This document shows positions 1-8,966 of a DNA stretch of 64,000 nucleotides, piece by piece (position 1 is the stretch's first letter; each line of letters begins with the position of its first letter). The notes under the pieces are model-generated. The model ran no database searches, was not told the DNA's origin, and worked only from the letters and a program-made list of their open reading frames with translations. Made by a program: the position numbers and the translations under genes. The DNA lies in contig JAZGFB010000053.1 in the NCBI GenBank assembly GCA_036479015.1, positions 1 through 64,000 of the forward strand, in the 5' to 3' direction. The stretch is from NVTR01 sp036479015. Its GTDB lineage: Bacteria; Pseudomonadota; Alphaproteobacteria; Rhodobacterales; Rhodobacteraceae.

Positions 1-298
1 TGATTTCAAATCCAGCCCTTGGAAGGTTTAGAATACTTTCAGGAGTACCTCCATGTGGATTAGTGTCCAAAAAGGGTTGAGAAAAAAATGGGCTTGTTTC
101 ACCGGGAAGTAAGGTTTCATCATTGGCGTTTTTTAGCGCACCATAAAGCACGAAATGACCGATGTGTATATTCCTTTCCTCGCTATCCGTCAGTATTCCG
201 TCTTCAACAGATTCCGCGATCGTGTCTCTTAGTGCGTTACCTGCTGTCCGAGCAAGATATGTTTCCAGGAGGTTTCCGGCTTTCTTTTTTCCCATCAT
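1..298 (-). CDS. Unrecognised protein, partial (runs off left edge)
   Basis: Open reading frame on the minus strand starting MMGKKKAGNLLETYLARTAG and remaining open to the first base of the window, so only about 99 N-terminal residues are visible. The ATG overlaps the stop codon of the upstream secreted-protein gene as ATGA, and an AGGAG motif lies at 303-307, so the two genes are very probably translated from one mRNA. The visible part has no signal peptide and no membrane segment; it is soluble-looking with several Asn/Asp-rich stretches. I do not recognise the family. The coding assignment rests on the open frame, the ribosome binding site and the coupling. Confidence 0.6.
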   Translation of the reverse strand, partial: MMGKKKAGNLLETYLARTAGNALRDTIAESVEDGILTDSEERNIHIGHFVLYGALKNANDETLLPGETSPFFSQPFLDTNPHGGTPESILNLPRAGFEI

Positions 299-894
299 TC
301 TTCTCCTAAACACTGTTGAAATATCTGTGATCTTGTAAGGCGTGTGGCTTTGATGTTTTTACTTCCGCATCGCACCGTGCATTCTGCGGCCCGCTTTAGA
401 CCGGCAGAAGACCGATCTATCCCGAATGGGAAATAGATCGATTCAAGGTCCGCATGTTCTACCAGTATATCACGGCGCTCACTGCTATCGGCCCCGGCGA
501 AATCATATACCAGAGCAGAAAGAAGTGCCGAATAAAGGTAGAAAAATAAGTCGGCAAAGTCTTCTGAAACCTCATCATCTGTAAGAGCCTTTAAGCGCGC
601 AGAATCTACGAACCGCATGTCTGACGCTTTTGATTCCAGCAAAGGAGAAATTAGGTATCCGCCGAACTCGGCAAAAGGATAGACTCGCCAAATTTCCTTA
701 CGCGAGAACTTAACTGCAGTGCAATATTCAATGGGTATCTGCAGGGATTCATCGCATGGTTTCGACGCGGGCGTGAATTCACCGCGAAGGAACTGTCTGT
801 CTGTTATACAGTTATCATCCTGGGCAATTGCTTGGGTTGATCCAAGCGACAGTAAGATCAATAAGCCGCCGAGTTTTGCAGAAAATATACGCAT
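295..894 (-). CDS. Unrecognised secreted (periplasmic) protein
   Basis: 199-residue protein with a clear Sec signal peptide: short basic start (MRIFSAKLGG), hydrophobic core, and a probable cleavage site after AIAQ near residue 24. The mature part contains six cysteines (among them one early after the cleavage site, one in EYC, two in ECTVRC and one near the C-terminus), which suggests disulfides and a periplasmic or exported location. GGAGA lies six bases before the ATG. Its stop overlaps the start of the next gene. I recognise no domain. With the downstream partner it forms an accessory-looking pair next to a decayed surface-protein fragment. Confidence 0.6.
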   Translation of the reverse strand: MRIFSAKLGGLLILLSLGSTQAIAQDDNCITDRQFLRGEFTPASKPCDESLQIPIEYCTAVKFSRKEIWRVYPFAEFGGYLISPLLESKASDMRFVDSARLKALTDDEVSEDFADLFFYLYSALLSALVYDFAGADSSERRDILVEHADLESIYFPFGIDRSSAGLKRAAECTVRCGSKNIKATRLTRSQIFQQCLGEE

Positions 895-912
895 CTTTTG
901 TCTCCAATTTAT

Positions 913-1109
913 TTAGGCGCAGAACACATACTGGCGCTTCTCAGTAATCTCGCCGGCATTATCCGGGTCGCGCAACAGCACCCCATTGCCCGCCGCCGCC
1001 CAGGCCGCGGCGTTGGCCAGCCCGTCGCCGGTGGCGTCCATGAAGATTGTGGAATCGGTCAGCGGGACGGCGTCGCCGTGCCGTCGGTGCGCCGCCTGTT
1101 GGCGGTCAG
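913..1109 (-). pseudogene. Fragment of a large RTX/EF-hand-type surface protein
   Basis: The frame contains STIFMDATGDGLANAAAW followed by a second acidic repeat (DPDNAGEITEKRQYVF) and then a stop. This DxTGDGxxNAxAW...DxDNxGxITEKRxYVF pattern is typical of calcium-binding repeat regions in very large type-I-secreted adhesins of Rhodobacterales. Just upstream the matching reading (LTANRRRTDGTAT) sits in another frame, consistent with a one-base indel near 1065-1070. No start codon with a ribosome binding site and no rest of the protein is present, so this is a decayed relic. Family assignment is by recalled pattern, not by search. Confidence 0.5.
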
Positions 1110-1400
1110 ATAAATGCAAAGCTTCCGGTGGTCTGCTGTCTGTGTAAATGTCTGTGCAAAAATAATTCAACGGCAAGTAATATCCTAAAACATGTTCATT
1201 TGATAAAATATTCAACCGTTCACCTGCGCCAATAATTTCCGCTTATGTGTTGCAATGTCAACGGGGGTTGGGCTCGGTTTTGTCTGGGCCAGGGTGCGCG
1301 CCCATTCCCCCTTGCGTCCAAACCGATGCCGCCATAGAAGAACGGCTGATTATTAACGCACCGTTTTAGCGGTGCCCCGACATGCGAAAAAGGACATGAA

Positions 1401-2732
1401 ATGCAGGTCAAAGAGACTCTTAACGAAGGCCTCAAGCGTGGCTATGAAATCAGCATCACCGCCGCCGAGCTGGAGGCCAAAGTTTCCGAGAAACTGATCG
1501 AGGCCCAGCCTGAGGTGGAAATGAAGGGCTTTCGCAAGGGTAAGGTGCCCATGGCGCTGCTGAAAAAGCAGTTTGGCCAAAAGGTTATAGGCGAAGCGCT
1601 GCAGGAAACCATTGATGGTGCCATGTCCAAGCATTTTGAAGACAGCGGTGATCGTCCGGCCATGCGCCCTGATGTGAAGATGACCAATGAAGATTGGAAA
1701 GAGGGCGACGATGTGGATGTGACCATGTCCTATGAAGCCCTGCCGGAAATTCCGGAACTGGATCTGAGCAAGGTCAAGCTGGAACGCCTGGTGGTTAAGG
1801 CAGAAGACAGTGCTGTTGATGAAGCATTGACCAATTTGGCCGAAAGCGCGCCAAATTTTGAGGATCGCAAAAAGGGCAGCAAGGCCAAATCAGGCGATCA
1901 GGTTGAGATCGATTTCCTGGGCAAGGTTGATGGCGTGGCTTTTGATGGCGGCGCTGGTGAAGATTTCCCGCTGGTTCTGGGATCAAACAGCTTCATTCCA
2001 GGCTTTGAGGACCAGCTTGTGGGTGCCAAGGCCGGTGATGCGGTTGAGGTAAATGTCACATTCCCGAAAGAATATGGTGCGGAAAACCTGGCCGGTAAGG
2101 ACGCGGTTTTTGAGTGCACAGTGAAGGCCGTGAAAGAAGCCAAGCCTGCCGAGATCAATGACGAGATGGCGGTTAAGTTTGGCGCTGAGGATCTGGCAAA
2201 GTTGAAGGCTGATGTCGGTGAGCGTCTTGAGGCGGAATATGTCGGTGCAGCGCGCCAGGTGATGAAGCGCAAGTTGCTGGATGAACTGGATGGTTTGGTG
2301 TCATTTGAGCTGCCGCCTTCGCTGGTGGAAGCCGAGGCTGAACAAATAGCGCATCAGCTGTGGCATGAGGACAACCCGGATGTTCAGGGCCATGACCATG
2401 ACCCGGTGAAGCCAACCAAGGAACATACCAAACTGGGCGAACGCCGGGTACGGTTGGGGCTGTTGCTGGCTGAAATTGGCCGCAAGCAGGAAATTGAAGT
2501 GTCTGACGCTGAAATGACCCAAGCGGTGATGAACCAGGCGCGTCAGTATCCGGGCCAGGAAAAGCAGTTCTTTGAGTATGTTCAGCAGAACCCTGAGATG
2601 CGTCAGCAAATTCAGGCGCCGTTGTTTGAGGACAAAGTGGTGGAGCATGCATTTGAGCAAGCCACAGTGACAGAAAAGACTGTTGATAAGGCTGCCCTTG
2701 AAACGGCGGTTAAGGCGCTGGAAGAAGAATAG
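1401..2732 (+). CDS. tig: Trigger factor (ribosome-associated chaperone, peptidyl-prolyl isomerase)
   Basis: Binds the ribosomal exit tunnel (protein L23) and shields nascent chains in the cytoplasm. The 443-residue length is normal. The N-terminal ribosome-binding domain holds the signature GFRKGKVP at residues 43-50. An FKBP-type prolyl isomerase domain follows at about 155-245 (GDQVEIDFLGKVDGVAFDGG onward, with FPLVLGSNSFIPGFEDQL), then the helical C-terminal chaperone domain. AAGGA precedes the ATG. It is monocistronic here, with a strong terminator just downstream. Unlike the common tig-clpP-clpX order, no clp gene follows. Confidence 0.97.
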   Translation: MQVKETLNEGLKRGYEISITAAELEAKVSEKLIEAQPEVEMKGFRKGKVPMALLKKQFGQKVIGEALQETIDGAMSKHFEDSGDRPAMRPDVKMTNEDWKEGDDVDVTMSYEALPEIPELDLSKVKLERLVVKAEDSAVDEALTNLAESAPNFEDRKKGSKAKSGDQVEIDFLGKVDGVAFDGGAGEDFPLVLGSNSFIPGFEDQLVGAKAGDAVEVNVTFPKEYGAENLAGKDAVFECTVKAVKEAKPAEINDEMAVKFGAEDLAKLKADVGERLEAEYVGAARQVMKRKLLDELDGLVSFELPPSLVEAEAEQIAHQLWHEDNPDVQGHDHDPVKPTKEHTKLGERRVRLGLLLAEIGRKQEIEVSDAEMTQAVMNQARQYPGQEKQFFEYVQQNPEMRQQIQAPLFEDKVVEHAFEQATVTEKTVDKAALETAVKALEEE

Positions 2733-2766
2733 CGTCAAGTCTGATATTTGGTTATAAGTAATTTGA

Positions 2767-2791
2767 GGGTCGCCAGCAGGCGGCCCTTTTT
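2767..2791 (+). terminator. Rho-independent terminator after tig
   Basis: Stem GGGTCGCC / GGCGGCCC (one G-T pair) with loop AGCA, followed by TTTTT. It lies 35 bases past the tig stop codon. Confidence 0.85.
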
Positions 2792-2875
2792 GTTGCCTAA
2801 ATCTTGGCAGAATTGGCTGGTATTGGTCTTGCTATTGTCGTGCACGTGACGGGGCACCATTTAGGCAGGAACCAT

Positions 2876-3841
2876 ATGTTAAATGATATTGCTGATACGT
2901 TGGCCGCACAGAATGGGCTATTTTTGCTAGGGCTTGGTTTGGCCATTGGCGTGTTCGGATTTTTGTTGGCACAGGTTTTGTTGCCGCGGTTTGCCAGGCC
3001 GCTTCATAAGGCTGGGTTCGCGGTATGGCTGTCGGTTTTCTATCTGATAGGGGCGATGGGCTATGTGTTCCTGCGGGGTGTTTATTCCGCTGAGGGCGGC
3101 ATTCCTGGGTTGGCAGGTAAGATTTACATGGGTGGCTATGGTGTGGCGCTGGTGCTTGGGTTTGGTGTTGGCCTGGCGGCGCGCGGGCGATCCATTAGCA
3201 TTTGCGGGCGCGGTGGTTTTGCGTTTTTGGCACTGATCCCCGGGGTGAACGCGGTTTTCGGTGCTTGGAAGCCCAATGCTTTGTTTTTACAGGAAAACCC
3301 ACCGAAATGGTACCTGAATGCTTTGGGTATGGGGGCGGCGTCTGTACTGACGTTGGGGGCAACAGCGATTATTAACCCGGCGCTGTTGGAGATTGGTGGT
3401 TTTGGTTATTCCGCTGACTATGATGCCGATGAAGCAGAGCTTGAGGCGCAGGAAATTGCCGCGCAGATAGCGCGTTCAGGTTTGGGTGACACCCTTTGGA
3501 GCTTTGCAAGTGACTTGGCGGGTGGCTATTATGTTGAGGACGATGTGTTTCTGATAGATGTGAACAGTACAGAAACCCGGTTGCAGTATCTACTGGAGGT
3601 CACCAACGAAACGGGCACCCCTGACGCGGTGTGGAAGCCAGAATTTATCGCAGAAATATGTGCCGACCCATCACATCGGGTTTTCCTTGAGGCCGGGGCG
3701 GAAATTAGGTCTACTTGGTTGCGCCCGGATCGAAGTGAGATCGGTGATATTATTGTGATACTTAAGGATTGCGCGGCTGTTGTAGATGTTCCTGGCGCTG
3801 AAATAAGCGCAGAAAATTCGGCGCAGTCGCCACAATATTAA
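2876..3841 (+). CDS. Unrecognised inner-membrane protein with soluble C-terminal region
   Basis: 321 residues from the ATG at 2876, chosen because GCAGGAA lies just before it; an in-frame TTG at 2804 has no such signal. The first 180 residues hold about four hydrophobic segments (around GLFLLGLGLAIGVFGFLLA, FAVWLSVFYLIGAMGYVF, GGYGVALVLGFGVGLAA and a weaker one). The rest is acidic and soluble (DADEAELEAQEIAAQIA...), probably a folded domain on one side of the membrane. No family recognised. Its function is not suggested by the neighbours (trigger factor, desaturase). Confidence 0.7.
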   Translation: MLNDIADTLAAQNGLFLLGLGLAIGVFGFLLAQVLLPRFARPLHKAGFAVWLSVFYLIGAMGYVFLRGVYSAEGGIPGLAGKIYMGGYGVALVLGFGVGLAARGRSISICGRGGFAFLALIPGVNAVFGAWKPNALFLQENPPKWYLNALGMGAASVLTLGATAIINPALLEIGGFGYSADYDADEAELEAQEIAAQIARSGLGDTLWSFASDLAGGYYVEDDVFLIDVNSTETRLQYLLEVTNETGTPDAVWKPEFIAEICADPSHRVFLEAGAEIRSTWLRPDRSEIGDIIVILKDCAAVVDVPGAEISAENSAQSPQY

Positions 3842-3923
3842 AGAATGCATCATATTCAAGGTCGATAATGCTTGTGAATTTGCAGATTCTCTTTATCCAC
3901 GGGTGAAAAATACGGGCAGGTTA

Positions 3924-4961
3924 ATGAACGATATGACATTGGACACCGAGCAAGGTGTTGATCTGAATTCACGCGATTGGGTTCGCAAGCTGGCAAACTA
4001 TCGTGATCCCAGCCATTTTCGCAGTATTATGGAAATTGCGATCACCGCCATTCCGTTTCTGGCGCTTTGGACTGTGGCCTGGTGGGCGCTGTCGCTTAGC
4101 TATTTGCTGACGCTGGCCATTGCGCTGGTGAATGGCGCCTTTGTTGTGCGTCTGTTTGCCATTCAGCATGATTGCGGCCACAGCGCATTTTTCCGTAACC
4201 GCCATGCAGGCGACTGGGTTGGCCGGGTGCTGGGCGTGGTGACGCTGACCCCCTACGATGTGTGGAAGCGGTCACATTCGATCCACCATTCTGGCTCTGG
4301 CAATCTGGACAAGCGCGGCATGGGCGATGTTCACACGATGACCGTGGAAGAATACCGTACCAGTACGCTGTTCCAGCGCATTAAGTATCGCCTGTATAGG
4401 CACCCGGTTATTCTGTTCGGTCTGGGGCCATCGTTTATTTTTCTGCTGACCAATCGCTTGCCGTTTGGCATGATGAATTCGCTGAAATACTGGGTCAGTG
4501 CCATGGGCACCAATGCTGCTTTGCTGGCGATCCTTGGGGCGATTTTCTACTTTGGCGGCTGGATGCCGCTGTTGCTAATTTTTCTGCCCACAACCATTGC
4601 CGGGGCGACCATCGGGCTGTGGCTGTTTTTTGTGCAACATCAGTTTGATGAGGCCCATTGGGATCAGGACGAAAACTGGGATCTGCACGATGCGGCGCTG
4701 CATGGCAGCTCGCATTATGTTATGCCCAAAGTATTGCAATGGCTGACGGCCAATATCGGCATTCACCATGTGCATCACCTGTATAACCGCATTCCATTTT
4801 ACCGGCTGACAGAGGTGTTGCGCGACCACCCCAAGCTGGCCCAGGCCCAGCGTTTGACCATCCGTGAAAGCGTGGCCTGTGCCAAGCTGCACCTATGGGA
4901 TGAGCATAAACGCGAGCTGTTGTCCTTTGCCCAGGCAAAATCAGAATACGGCCCGATCTAG
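3924..4961 (+). CDS. Membrane fatty acid desaturase
   Basis: Di-iron integral membrane enzyme that introduces double bonds into lipid acyl chains. The three histidine boxes that bind the iron pair are all present: HDCGH at about 82-86, HSIHH at about 118-122 and HHVHH at about 281-285. Hydrophobic pairs of membrane segments surround them (about 40-75 and 180-235). The 345-residue length fits the family. The ATG at 3924 is preferred; a GTG at 3903 in the same frame would add seven residues. The exact substrate and double-bond position cannot be read from sequence. Confidence 0.85.
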   Translation: MNDMTLDTEQGVDLNSRDWVRKLANYRDPSHFRSIMEIAITAIPFLALWTVAWWALSLSYLLTLAIALVNGAFVVRLFAIQHDCGHSAFFRNRHAGDWVGRVLGVVTLTPYDVWKRSHSIHHSGSGNLDKRGMGDVHTMTVEEYRTSTLFQRIKYRLYRHPVILFGLGPSFIFLLTNRLPFGMMNSLKYWVSAMGTNAALLAILGAIFYFGGWMPLLLIFLPTTIAGATIGLWLFFVQHQFDEAHWDQDENWDLHDAALHGSSHYVMPKVLQWLTANIGIHHVHHLYNRIPFYRLTEVLRDHPKLAQAQRLTIRESVACAKLHLWDEHKRELLSFAQAKSEYGPI

Positions 4962-5090
4962 GGCCCTGACCTTAAGGCCCGGCTGTCATTATGTCAGCCG
5001 TTCAATCCTGCGTTATTCACAGACTTGTGGGCTGACAATGCGCCCTGACCGGTACTACCTTACGGTGTTTTGACACAAAAGGTGAGCCGA

Positions 5091-6458
5091 ATGATTGATC
5101 GACGCAAATTACTATTGAGCGCAGCCGTTGGGGCAATGGTGCCGACTTTGGGGCTTGCCCAGTCCGCTGGCGTTGATCTGGCGCTGGCGCAACGCCAGCT
5201 AATATTTGGCACCGGGGCGGCGTTTGATGCGGCTGCACAGCTGATCGCGCGTCATGGCCAGGCGGATGTTGCCGCCGGTCTGATCTTGGCCATGCGCTAT
5301 TCCCGTCGCCCCGCCGCCCAGTTCGTTGAGCTGTTAGAGGCCGTGACCGGGGCCCAGGCCGGGGATGATTGGAACGACTGGATGCTGTGGCAAGAGGCCA
5401 ACCCAGAGGTGGTGCCCCATGAAAGTTACGGCGCGCTGAAACGGGACATGTTCCTGCGGATCGATCCGAATTTCGATGATTTTCTGCGCCCGGAATATAT
5501 TGCCCGTGAGCGCATGCATATCCGGCTGGAAGAAATTGCCTGGGGCGGGGTGGCCAAGGATGGCATTCCGTCATTGGACAACCCGACGTTGATAACTGGC
5601 GATGCGGCCGATTATCTGCGCGACGATGATCTGGTCTTTGGTGTTGCCATCAACGGCGATATCCGGGCCTATCCTTTGCGGATCATGGGCTGGCATGAGA
5701 TGTTCAATGATGTGATCGGCGGCGTGCCGGTGGCGCTGGCCTATTGCACGCTGTGTGGGTCCGGCATTCTGTTTGAAACCCAAGTGGCGGGGCGCGCGGA
5801 TCCGTTTGTGTTTGGCTCAAGCGGGTTTTTGTACCGGTCTAATAAGTTGATGTTTGACCGGGGCAGCAATTCGCTTTGGAACCAGTTTACAGGCAAGCCG
5901 GTGGTAGGGCCGCTGGCTGACAGTGGCATTGAGCTGCGCCAGCGCCCGGTGGTGATCACCACGTGGGGGGATTGGCGCACAGGCAACCCCGAAACGCAGG
6001 TTCTGGCACTGGATACCGGGCACCGGCGCGATTATGGGTCTGGCGTGGTGTACAGCAATTATTTTGCGTCCGATGATTTGATGTTCCCGGCGCTGGTGGA
6101 TCAGACCGAATTTGGCCAAAAATCCTATGTTTTCGGTATTCGCGTGCAGGGCGAAGCCAAGGCCTGGCCGTTGAAATACTTTGACGGCCCCACGGTGATC
6201 AACGACGGCATTGCCGGGCGGCCTGTGGTGTTGATCGGGGATGCAAACAGCCGCACTGTGCGGGCCTACGACCCTGGAACCCGCCGCTTTTCGCGCGACA
6301 GCCGCGGCTTGGTTTCAGATGATGGTGGTCTTTGGAAAGTGACCGAAGACGCATTGGTCAGCGGCGACATCAGCCTGCCACGTATGGCCGGGCATATTGC
6401 CTATTGGTTCGCCTGGAATAATTACCTGGGGGCAGAAAGTGAGATTTATGGGGGGTGA
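5091..6458 (+). CDS. DUF3179 domain protein, exported, probably Tat-dependent
   Basis: 455 residues. The start MIDRRKLLLSAAVGAMVPTL has a twin arginine directly before the hydrophobic core, suggesting Tat export with cleavage after LAQS. The body is a DUF3179 domain of unknown function, recognised by PLRIMGWHEMFNDVIGGVPV and a CTLCGSG motif (C219 and C222), which looks like a metal or redox site. A paralogue sits at 39522-40493 with the same CxxCxSG motif. An extra region of about 110 residues precedes the domain here. A GGGGATATTT-type element follows the stop codon. Confidence 0.75.
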   Translation: MIDRRKLLLSAAVGAMVPTLGLAQSAGVDLALAQRQLIFGTGAAFDAAAQLIARHGQADVAAGLILAMRYSRRPAAQFVELLEAVTGAQAGDDWNDWMLWQEANPEVVPHESYGALKRDMFLRIDPNFDDFLRPEYIARERMHIRLEEIAWGGVAKDGIPSLDNPTLITGDAADYLRDDDLVFGVAINGDIRAYPLRIMGWHEMFNDVIGGVPVALAYCTLCGSGILFETQVAGRADPFVFGSSGFLYRSNKLMFDRGSNSLWNQFTGKPVVGPLADSGIELRQRPVVITTWGDWRTGNPETQVLALDTGHRRDYGSGVVYSNYFASDDLMFPALVDQTEFGQKSYVFGIRVQGEAKAWPLKYFDGPTVINDGIAGRPVVLIGDANSRTVRAYDPGTRRFSRDSRGLVSDDGGLWKVTEDALVSGDISLPRMAGHIAYWFAWNNYLGAESEIYGG

Positions 6459-6482
6459 TACCCAACAGTTTCATTTTTCCAA

Positions 6483-6530
6483 AAATATCCCCGCGCGGCG
6501 CGCAAATCCGCACGAAGTGCCAGAAGAAAT
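6483..6530 (-). repeat. Dispersed intergenic element, copy 1
   Basis: Core GGGGATATTT on the minus strand at 6483-6492, flanked by a GCGCGCCGCGC-rich part on one side and TTTGGAAAAATG on the other. It lies 24 bases past the stop of the DUF3179 gene and before the shared terminator. It matches five other copies in the window. Confidence 0.6.
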
Positions 6531-6552
6531 GCGCGCTTGCGCGCTCCATTAA

Positions 6553-6584
6553 AAAAGCCGCGCTGGTTTCCCGGCGCGGCTTTT
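6553..6584. terminator. Bidirectional terminator between DUF3179 gene and rplI
   Basis: AAAAGCCGCGC (6553-6563) pairs perfectly with GCGCGGCTTTT (6574-6584), flanked by an A run on one side and a T run on the other. It can therefore end transcription from both converging genes. Confidence 0.9.
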
Positions 6585-6605
6585 ATTGAGTATTAAACGA
6601 CTGAC

Positions 6606-7250
6606 TTAGTTTTCGTCGTCGGCTTCAGTTTCGGCTTTTGGGGCTTCGTCAGATGCGCTTTCCGGTGTGTCCACCAGTTGGTCGTCATCTTCAGCTGCCG
6701 CACCGATATCGTCAAACAGTTCGGCGATTTCGAACTCTGCTTCGGCTTCTGCTTCGGCGGCCAGTTCCTGAATGGATTTACCGGCGGCTTGCAATTCAGC
6801 CTCTTCAGCCGAGCGTGCAACGTTCAGCGTGATCTCTGCATCCACTTCTGGGTGCAGGGACACTGACAGGTTGTGCAGGCCCAGTTCCTTGATCGGCTTG
6901 TTCAAGGCAATCTGTTTGCGATTAACCGTGAACCCGTCAGCCGTTGCTGCATCAGCCGCGTCACGGGTGGTGACAGAGCCGTAAAGCGAACCGGCATCAG
7001 AGGCGGTACGAATCACCACAAAGATCTGACCGTCAAGTTTGTCGGCCAAAGCCTGGGCTTCGGATTTGGTTTCAAGGTTGGTCGCTTCAAGTTGGGCTTT
7101 GCGCCCCTCGAACGATTTTATGTTGGCTTCTGATGCGCGCAGGGCTTTGCCCAGTGGCAGCAGAAAGTTGCGGGCATAACCGGCTTTGACAGCGACAACA
7201 TCGCCCATCTGGCCCAGCTTGGCGACCCGTTCTAGCAGGATTACTTGCAT
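6606..7250 (-). CDS. rplI: 50S ribosomal protein L9 (bL9) with long acidic tail
   Basis: Begins MQVILLERVAKLGQMGDVVAVKAGYARNFLLP... with the L9 signature (GDVVAVKAGYARNFLLP) at residues 15-31, followed by the linker helix and the C-terminal domain to about residue 150. The protein is 214 residues against about 150 in E. coli. The extra roughly 60 residues are strongly acidic (EAEAEAEFEIAELFDDIG and on), an extension common in Rhodobacterales. Last gene of the rpsF-rpsR-rplI operon. Confidence 0.96.
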   Translation of the reverse strand: MQVILLERVAKLGQMGDVVAVKAGYARNFLLPLGKALRASEANIKSFEGRKAQLEATNLETKSEAQALADKLDGQIFVVIRTASDAGSLYGSVTTRDAADAATADGFTVNRKQIALNKPIKELGLHNLSVSLHPEVDAEITLNVARSAEEAELQAAGKSIQELAAEAEAEAEFEIAELFDDIGAAAEDDDQLVDTPESASDEAPKAETEADDEN

Positions 7251-7261
7251 GTCTGTTCCCC

Positions 7262-7489
7262 TTACTTAACGGCGTATGGAAGCAGGGCAAGAAAGCGCGC
7301 GCGTTTGATGGCGCGGGCAAGTTCCCGTTGCTTCTTGGCCGAAACGGCGGTGATACGGGACGGCACGATTTTGCCGCGCTCTGAGATATAGCGCTGCAGC
7401 AGGCGTGTGTCTTTATAGTCGATTTTTGGTGCACTGTCGCTGGAGAAGGGACAGACTTTACGACGGCGGAAAAATGGTTTTGATGCCAT
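7262..7489 (-). CDS. rpsR: 30S ribosomal protein S18 (bS18)
   Basis: 75 residues, normal length. Contains RRRKVCPF near the N-terminus, DYKDTRLLQRYISERGKI in the middle and the conserved C-terminal KKQRELARAIKRARFLALLP. Second gene of the operon, 11 bases before rplI. Pairs with S6 on the ribosomal small-subunit platform. Confidence 0.97.
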   Translation of the reverse strand: MASKPFFRRRKVCPFSSDSAPKIDYKDTRLLQRYISERGKIVPSRITAVSAKKQRELARAIKRARFLALLPYAVK

Positions 7490-7511
7490 GGGTTAGCTCC
7501 TCTTCTTCAGG

Positions 7512-7865
7512 TTAATGGCGGCGCGGGCCGCGGTCACGTTCTTCGCGTTTTTGCATCTGGATGGATGGCAGGTCTGCATGCGCATCTACTTTGATGGTCA
7601 ACACGCGCATGACGTCATCATGCAGCCGCATCAGGCGTTCCATTTCCTGAATGGCAGGCGCCGGTGCGTCACTGCGCAGATAGGCGTAGTGGCCTTTGCG
7701 GTTTTTGTTGATCTTATAGGCCATCGTTTTGATGCCCCAATATTCATGGTCAACAAGTGTGCCTTCATTTTCGGCCAGCACTGTTCCAAAATGTGTAATT
7801 AGGTCTTCTGCTTGCGTGTTGGACAGGTCCTGACGCGCAATAAAGACATGCTCATAAAGCGGCAT
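7512..7865 (-). CDS. rpsF: 30S ribosomal protein S6 (bS6)
   Basis: 117 residues from the ATG at 7865 (MPLYEHVFIARQDLS), chosen because it matches the family start and AAAGGAAGC precedes it; the frame stays open upstream for 21 more codons. Contains the conserved KGHYAYLRSDAPA region and an arginine-rich tail. First gene of rpsF-rpsR-rplI. Its promoter must lie in the 338-base gap up to 8203, which also serves the divergent gene at 8204. Confidence 0.96.
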   Translation of the reverse strand: MPLYEHVFIARQDLSNTQAEDLITHFGTVLAENEGTLVDHEYWGIKTMAYKINKNRKGHYAYLRSDAPAPAIQEMERLMRLHDDVMRVLTIKVDAHADLPSIQMQKREERDRGPRRH

Positions 7866-8203
7866 GTAGCTTCCTTTTGTTTTCAGGCGCACTTCACCGG
7901 GGGGCCTACCTTGCCGCGTCCCACCCACGAGAGGTAACGCTGGTTTTTGCTATTTGCGGCAAAGGAAGCGGGGTTATACGATATTTTACGCAGCCTTCAA
8001 GCCCCTATTGGCGTAAAGATGCCGATTAGAGGAAGGCGTAAAACCTGGAAGATTGGCTATATTATACTGGTGTTGTCGCTGTGTATTGCACCGGTGCGCT
8101 GGGGGCAACGCGGTGGCAGGCAGAATTTTGCACGATAGGCGGCGTAATGACGTCACATTTAGGCTGATTGTTTCGGTAACGCGAACAATAAAGGGCAGTT
8201 TTA
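7866..8203. other. Divergent intergenic region between rpsF and the 8204 gene
   Basis: 338 bases without a convincing gene. The rpsF-proximal part includes a C-rich run, GGCCCCCCGG when read on the rpsF strand, that could belong to the S6:S18 autoregulatory leader known from other bacteria; no clear hairpin was found by eye, so I leave this open. Confidence 0.4.
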
Positions 8204-8851
8204 ATGTTCATTCGATTCATAACGGGCAGTCAGGGGCTATCTCGAAACCCGCGGCAACCGGCGCTAAAAATATCCCAAACTATGTGGGGGTATTCCTTTA
8301 CACGGGCAGGGGCCGCAGAGTTGTGGGCTGCAATAGGAGAGCTGGCAGCTACAAGTGGCTGCATGTTCTTTGCCACCGCGTCCTTTGCGCAGTGGCTTAT
8401 TCCCGGATCGTTGTATGATGGTGAAATATTGCCGCTTAAGCTATCCGGTACCGTGGTGTTTTTCGCGGTCAGCGCGCTGTTGTACCGGATTGCCCGTCGG
8501 GGCATGTCTGAAGTGGTTCAGATCGACACGCTGCGCCAAAAGGTAACGGTATTGCGGCGCAACCGTTATGGTAGATCAACCCGTAAAGTGGGGTTGAGTT
8601 TTTCCGATATTGGCAGCGTGTTTATCAGGCGCTCAAAGACCGATATGGTGCCAAGCAGCATGTTCATGCGCCACCGCACTGGCGGCGTGGCCATTCACCT
8701 TGTCAGCGGCCCGGCCCGAGAGCTTGAGCCATTGCTGGATCGCATTCAGGCCGATTGTCGTGAGGCGGTGGGTCAGGCGGCTGCGACCACGGGGCGACTG
8801 CCGGTTAAGCCCAGCAGTGCACCTGCTAAGGGGGCCTTTGCTGCCGGATAA
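8204..8851 (+). CDS. Unrecognised membrane-anchored protein
   Basis: 215 residues from ATG with AAAGGGCAG upstream. Two hydrophobic stretches (about 45-62, GCMFFATASFAQWLI, and about 75-95, LKLSGTVVFFAVSALLYRI) suggest a membrane hairpin. After it comes a cytoplasmic domain with a basic stretch (LRRNRYGRSTRKVGLSFSDI). The arrangement resembles small PH-like membrane proteins, but I do not recognise the family with confidence. Located between the ribosomal operon and fabD. Confidence 0.6.
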   Translation: MFIRFITGSQGLSRNPRQPALKISQTMWGYSFTRAGAAELWAAIGELAATSGCMFFATASFAQWLIPGSLYDGEILPLKLSGTVVFFAVSALLYRIARRGMSEVVQIDTLRQKVTVLRRNRYGRSTRKVGLSFSDIGSVFIRRSKTDMVPSSMFMRHRTGGVAIHLVSGPARELEPLLDRIQADCREAVGQAAATTGRLPVKPSSAPAKGAFAAG

Positions 8852-8966
8852 ATTGTGCAACTGGTTGTGAGCAGTGATGGGGTGGCCAAAATTGGCCGCT
8901 CTTTGCTTGTTTAGGCCCAGCCGATTGGCTACACCGCCCCAAATAGCAGACAATTCAGGGGCAATG

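Noticed and set aside
7947..8138. 63-codon frame between rpsF and the 8204 gene
   Set aside because: Starts at TTG without a ribosome binding site, and sits where the divergent promoters should be.
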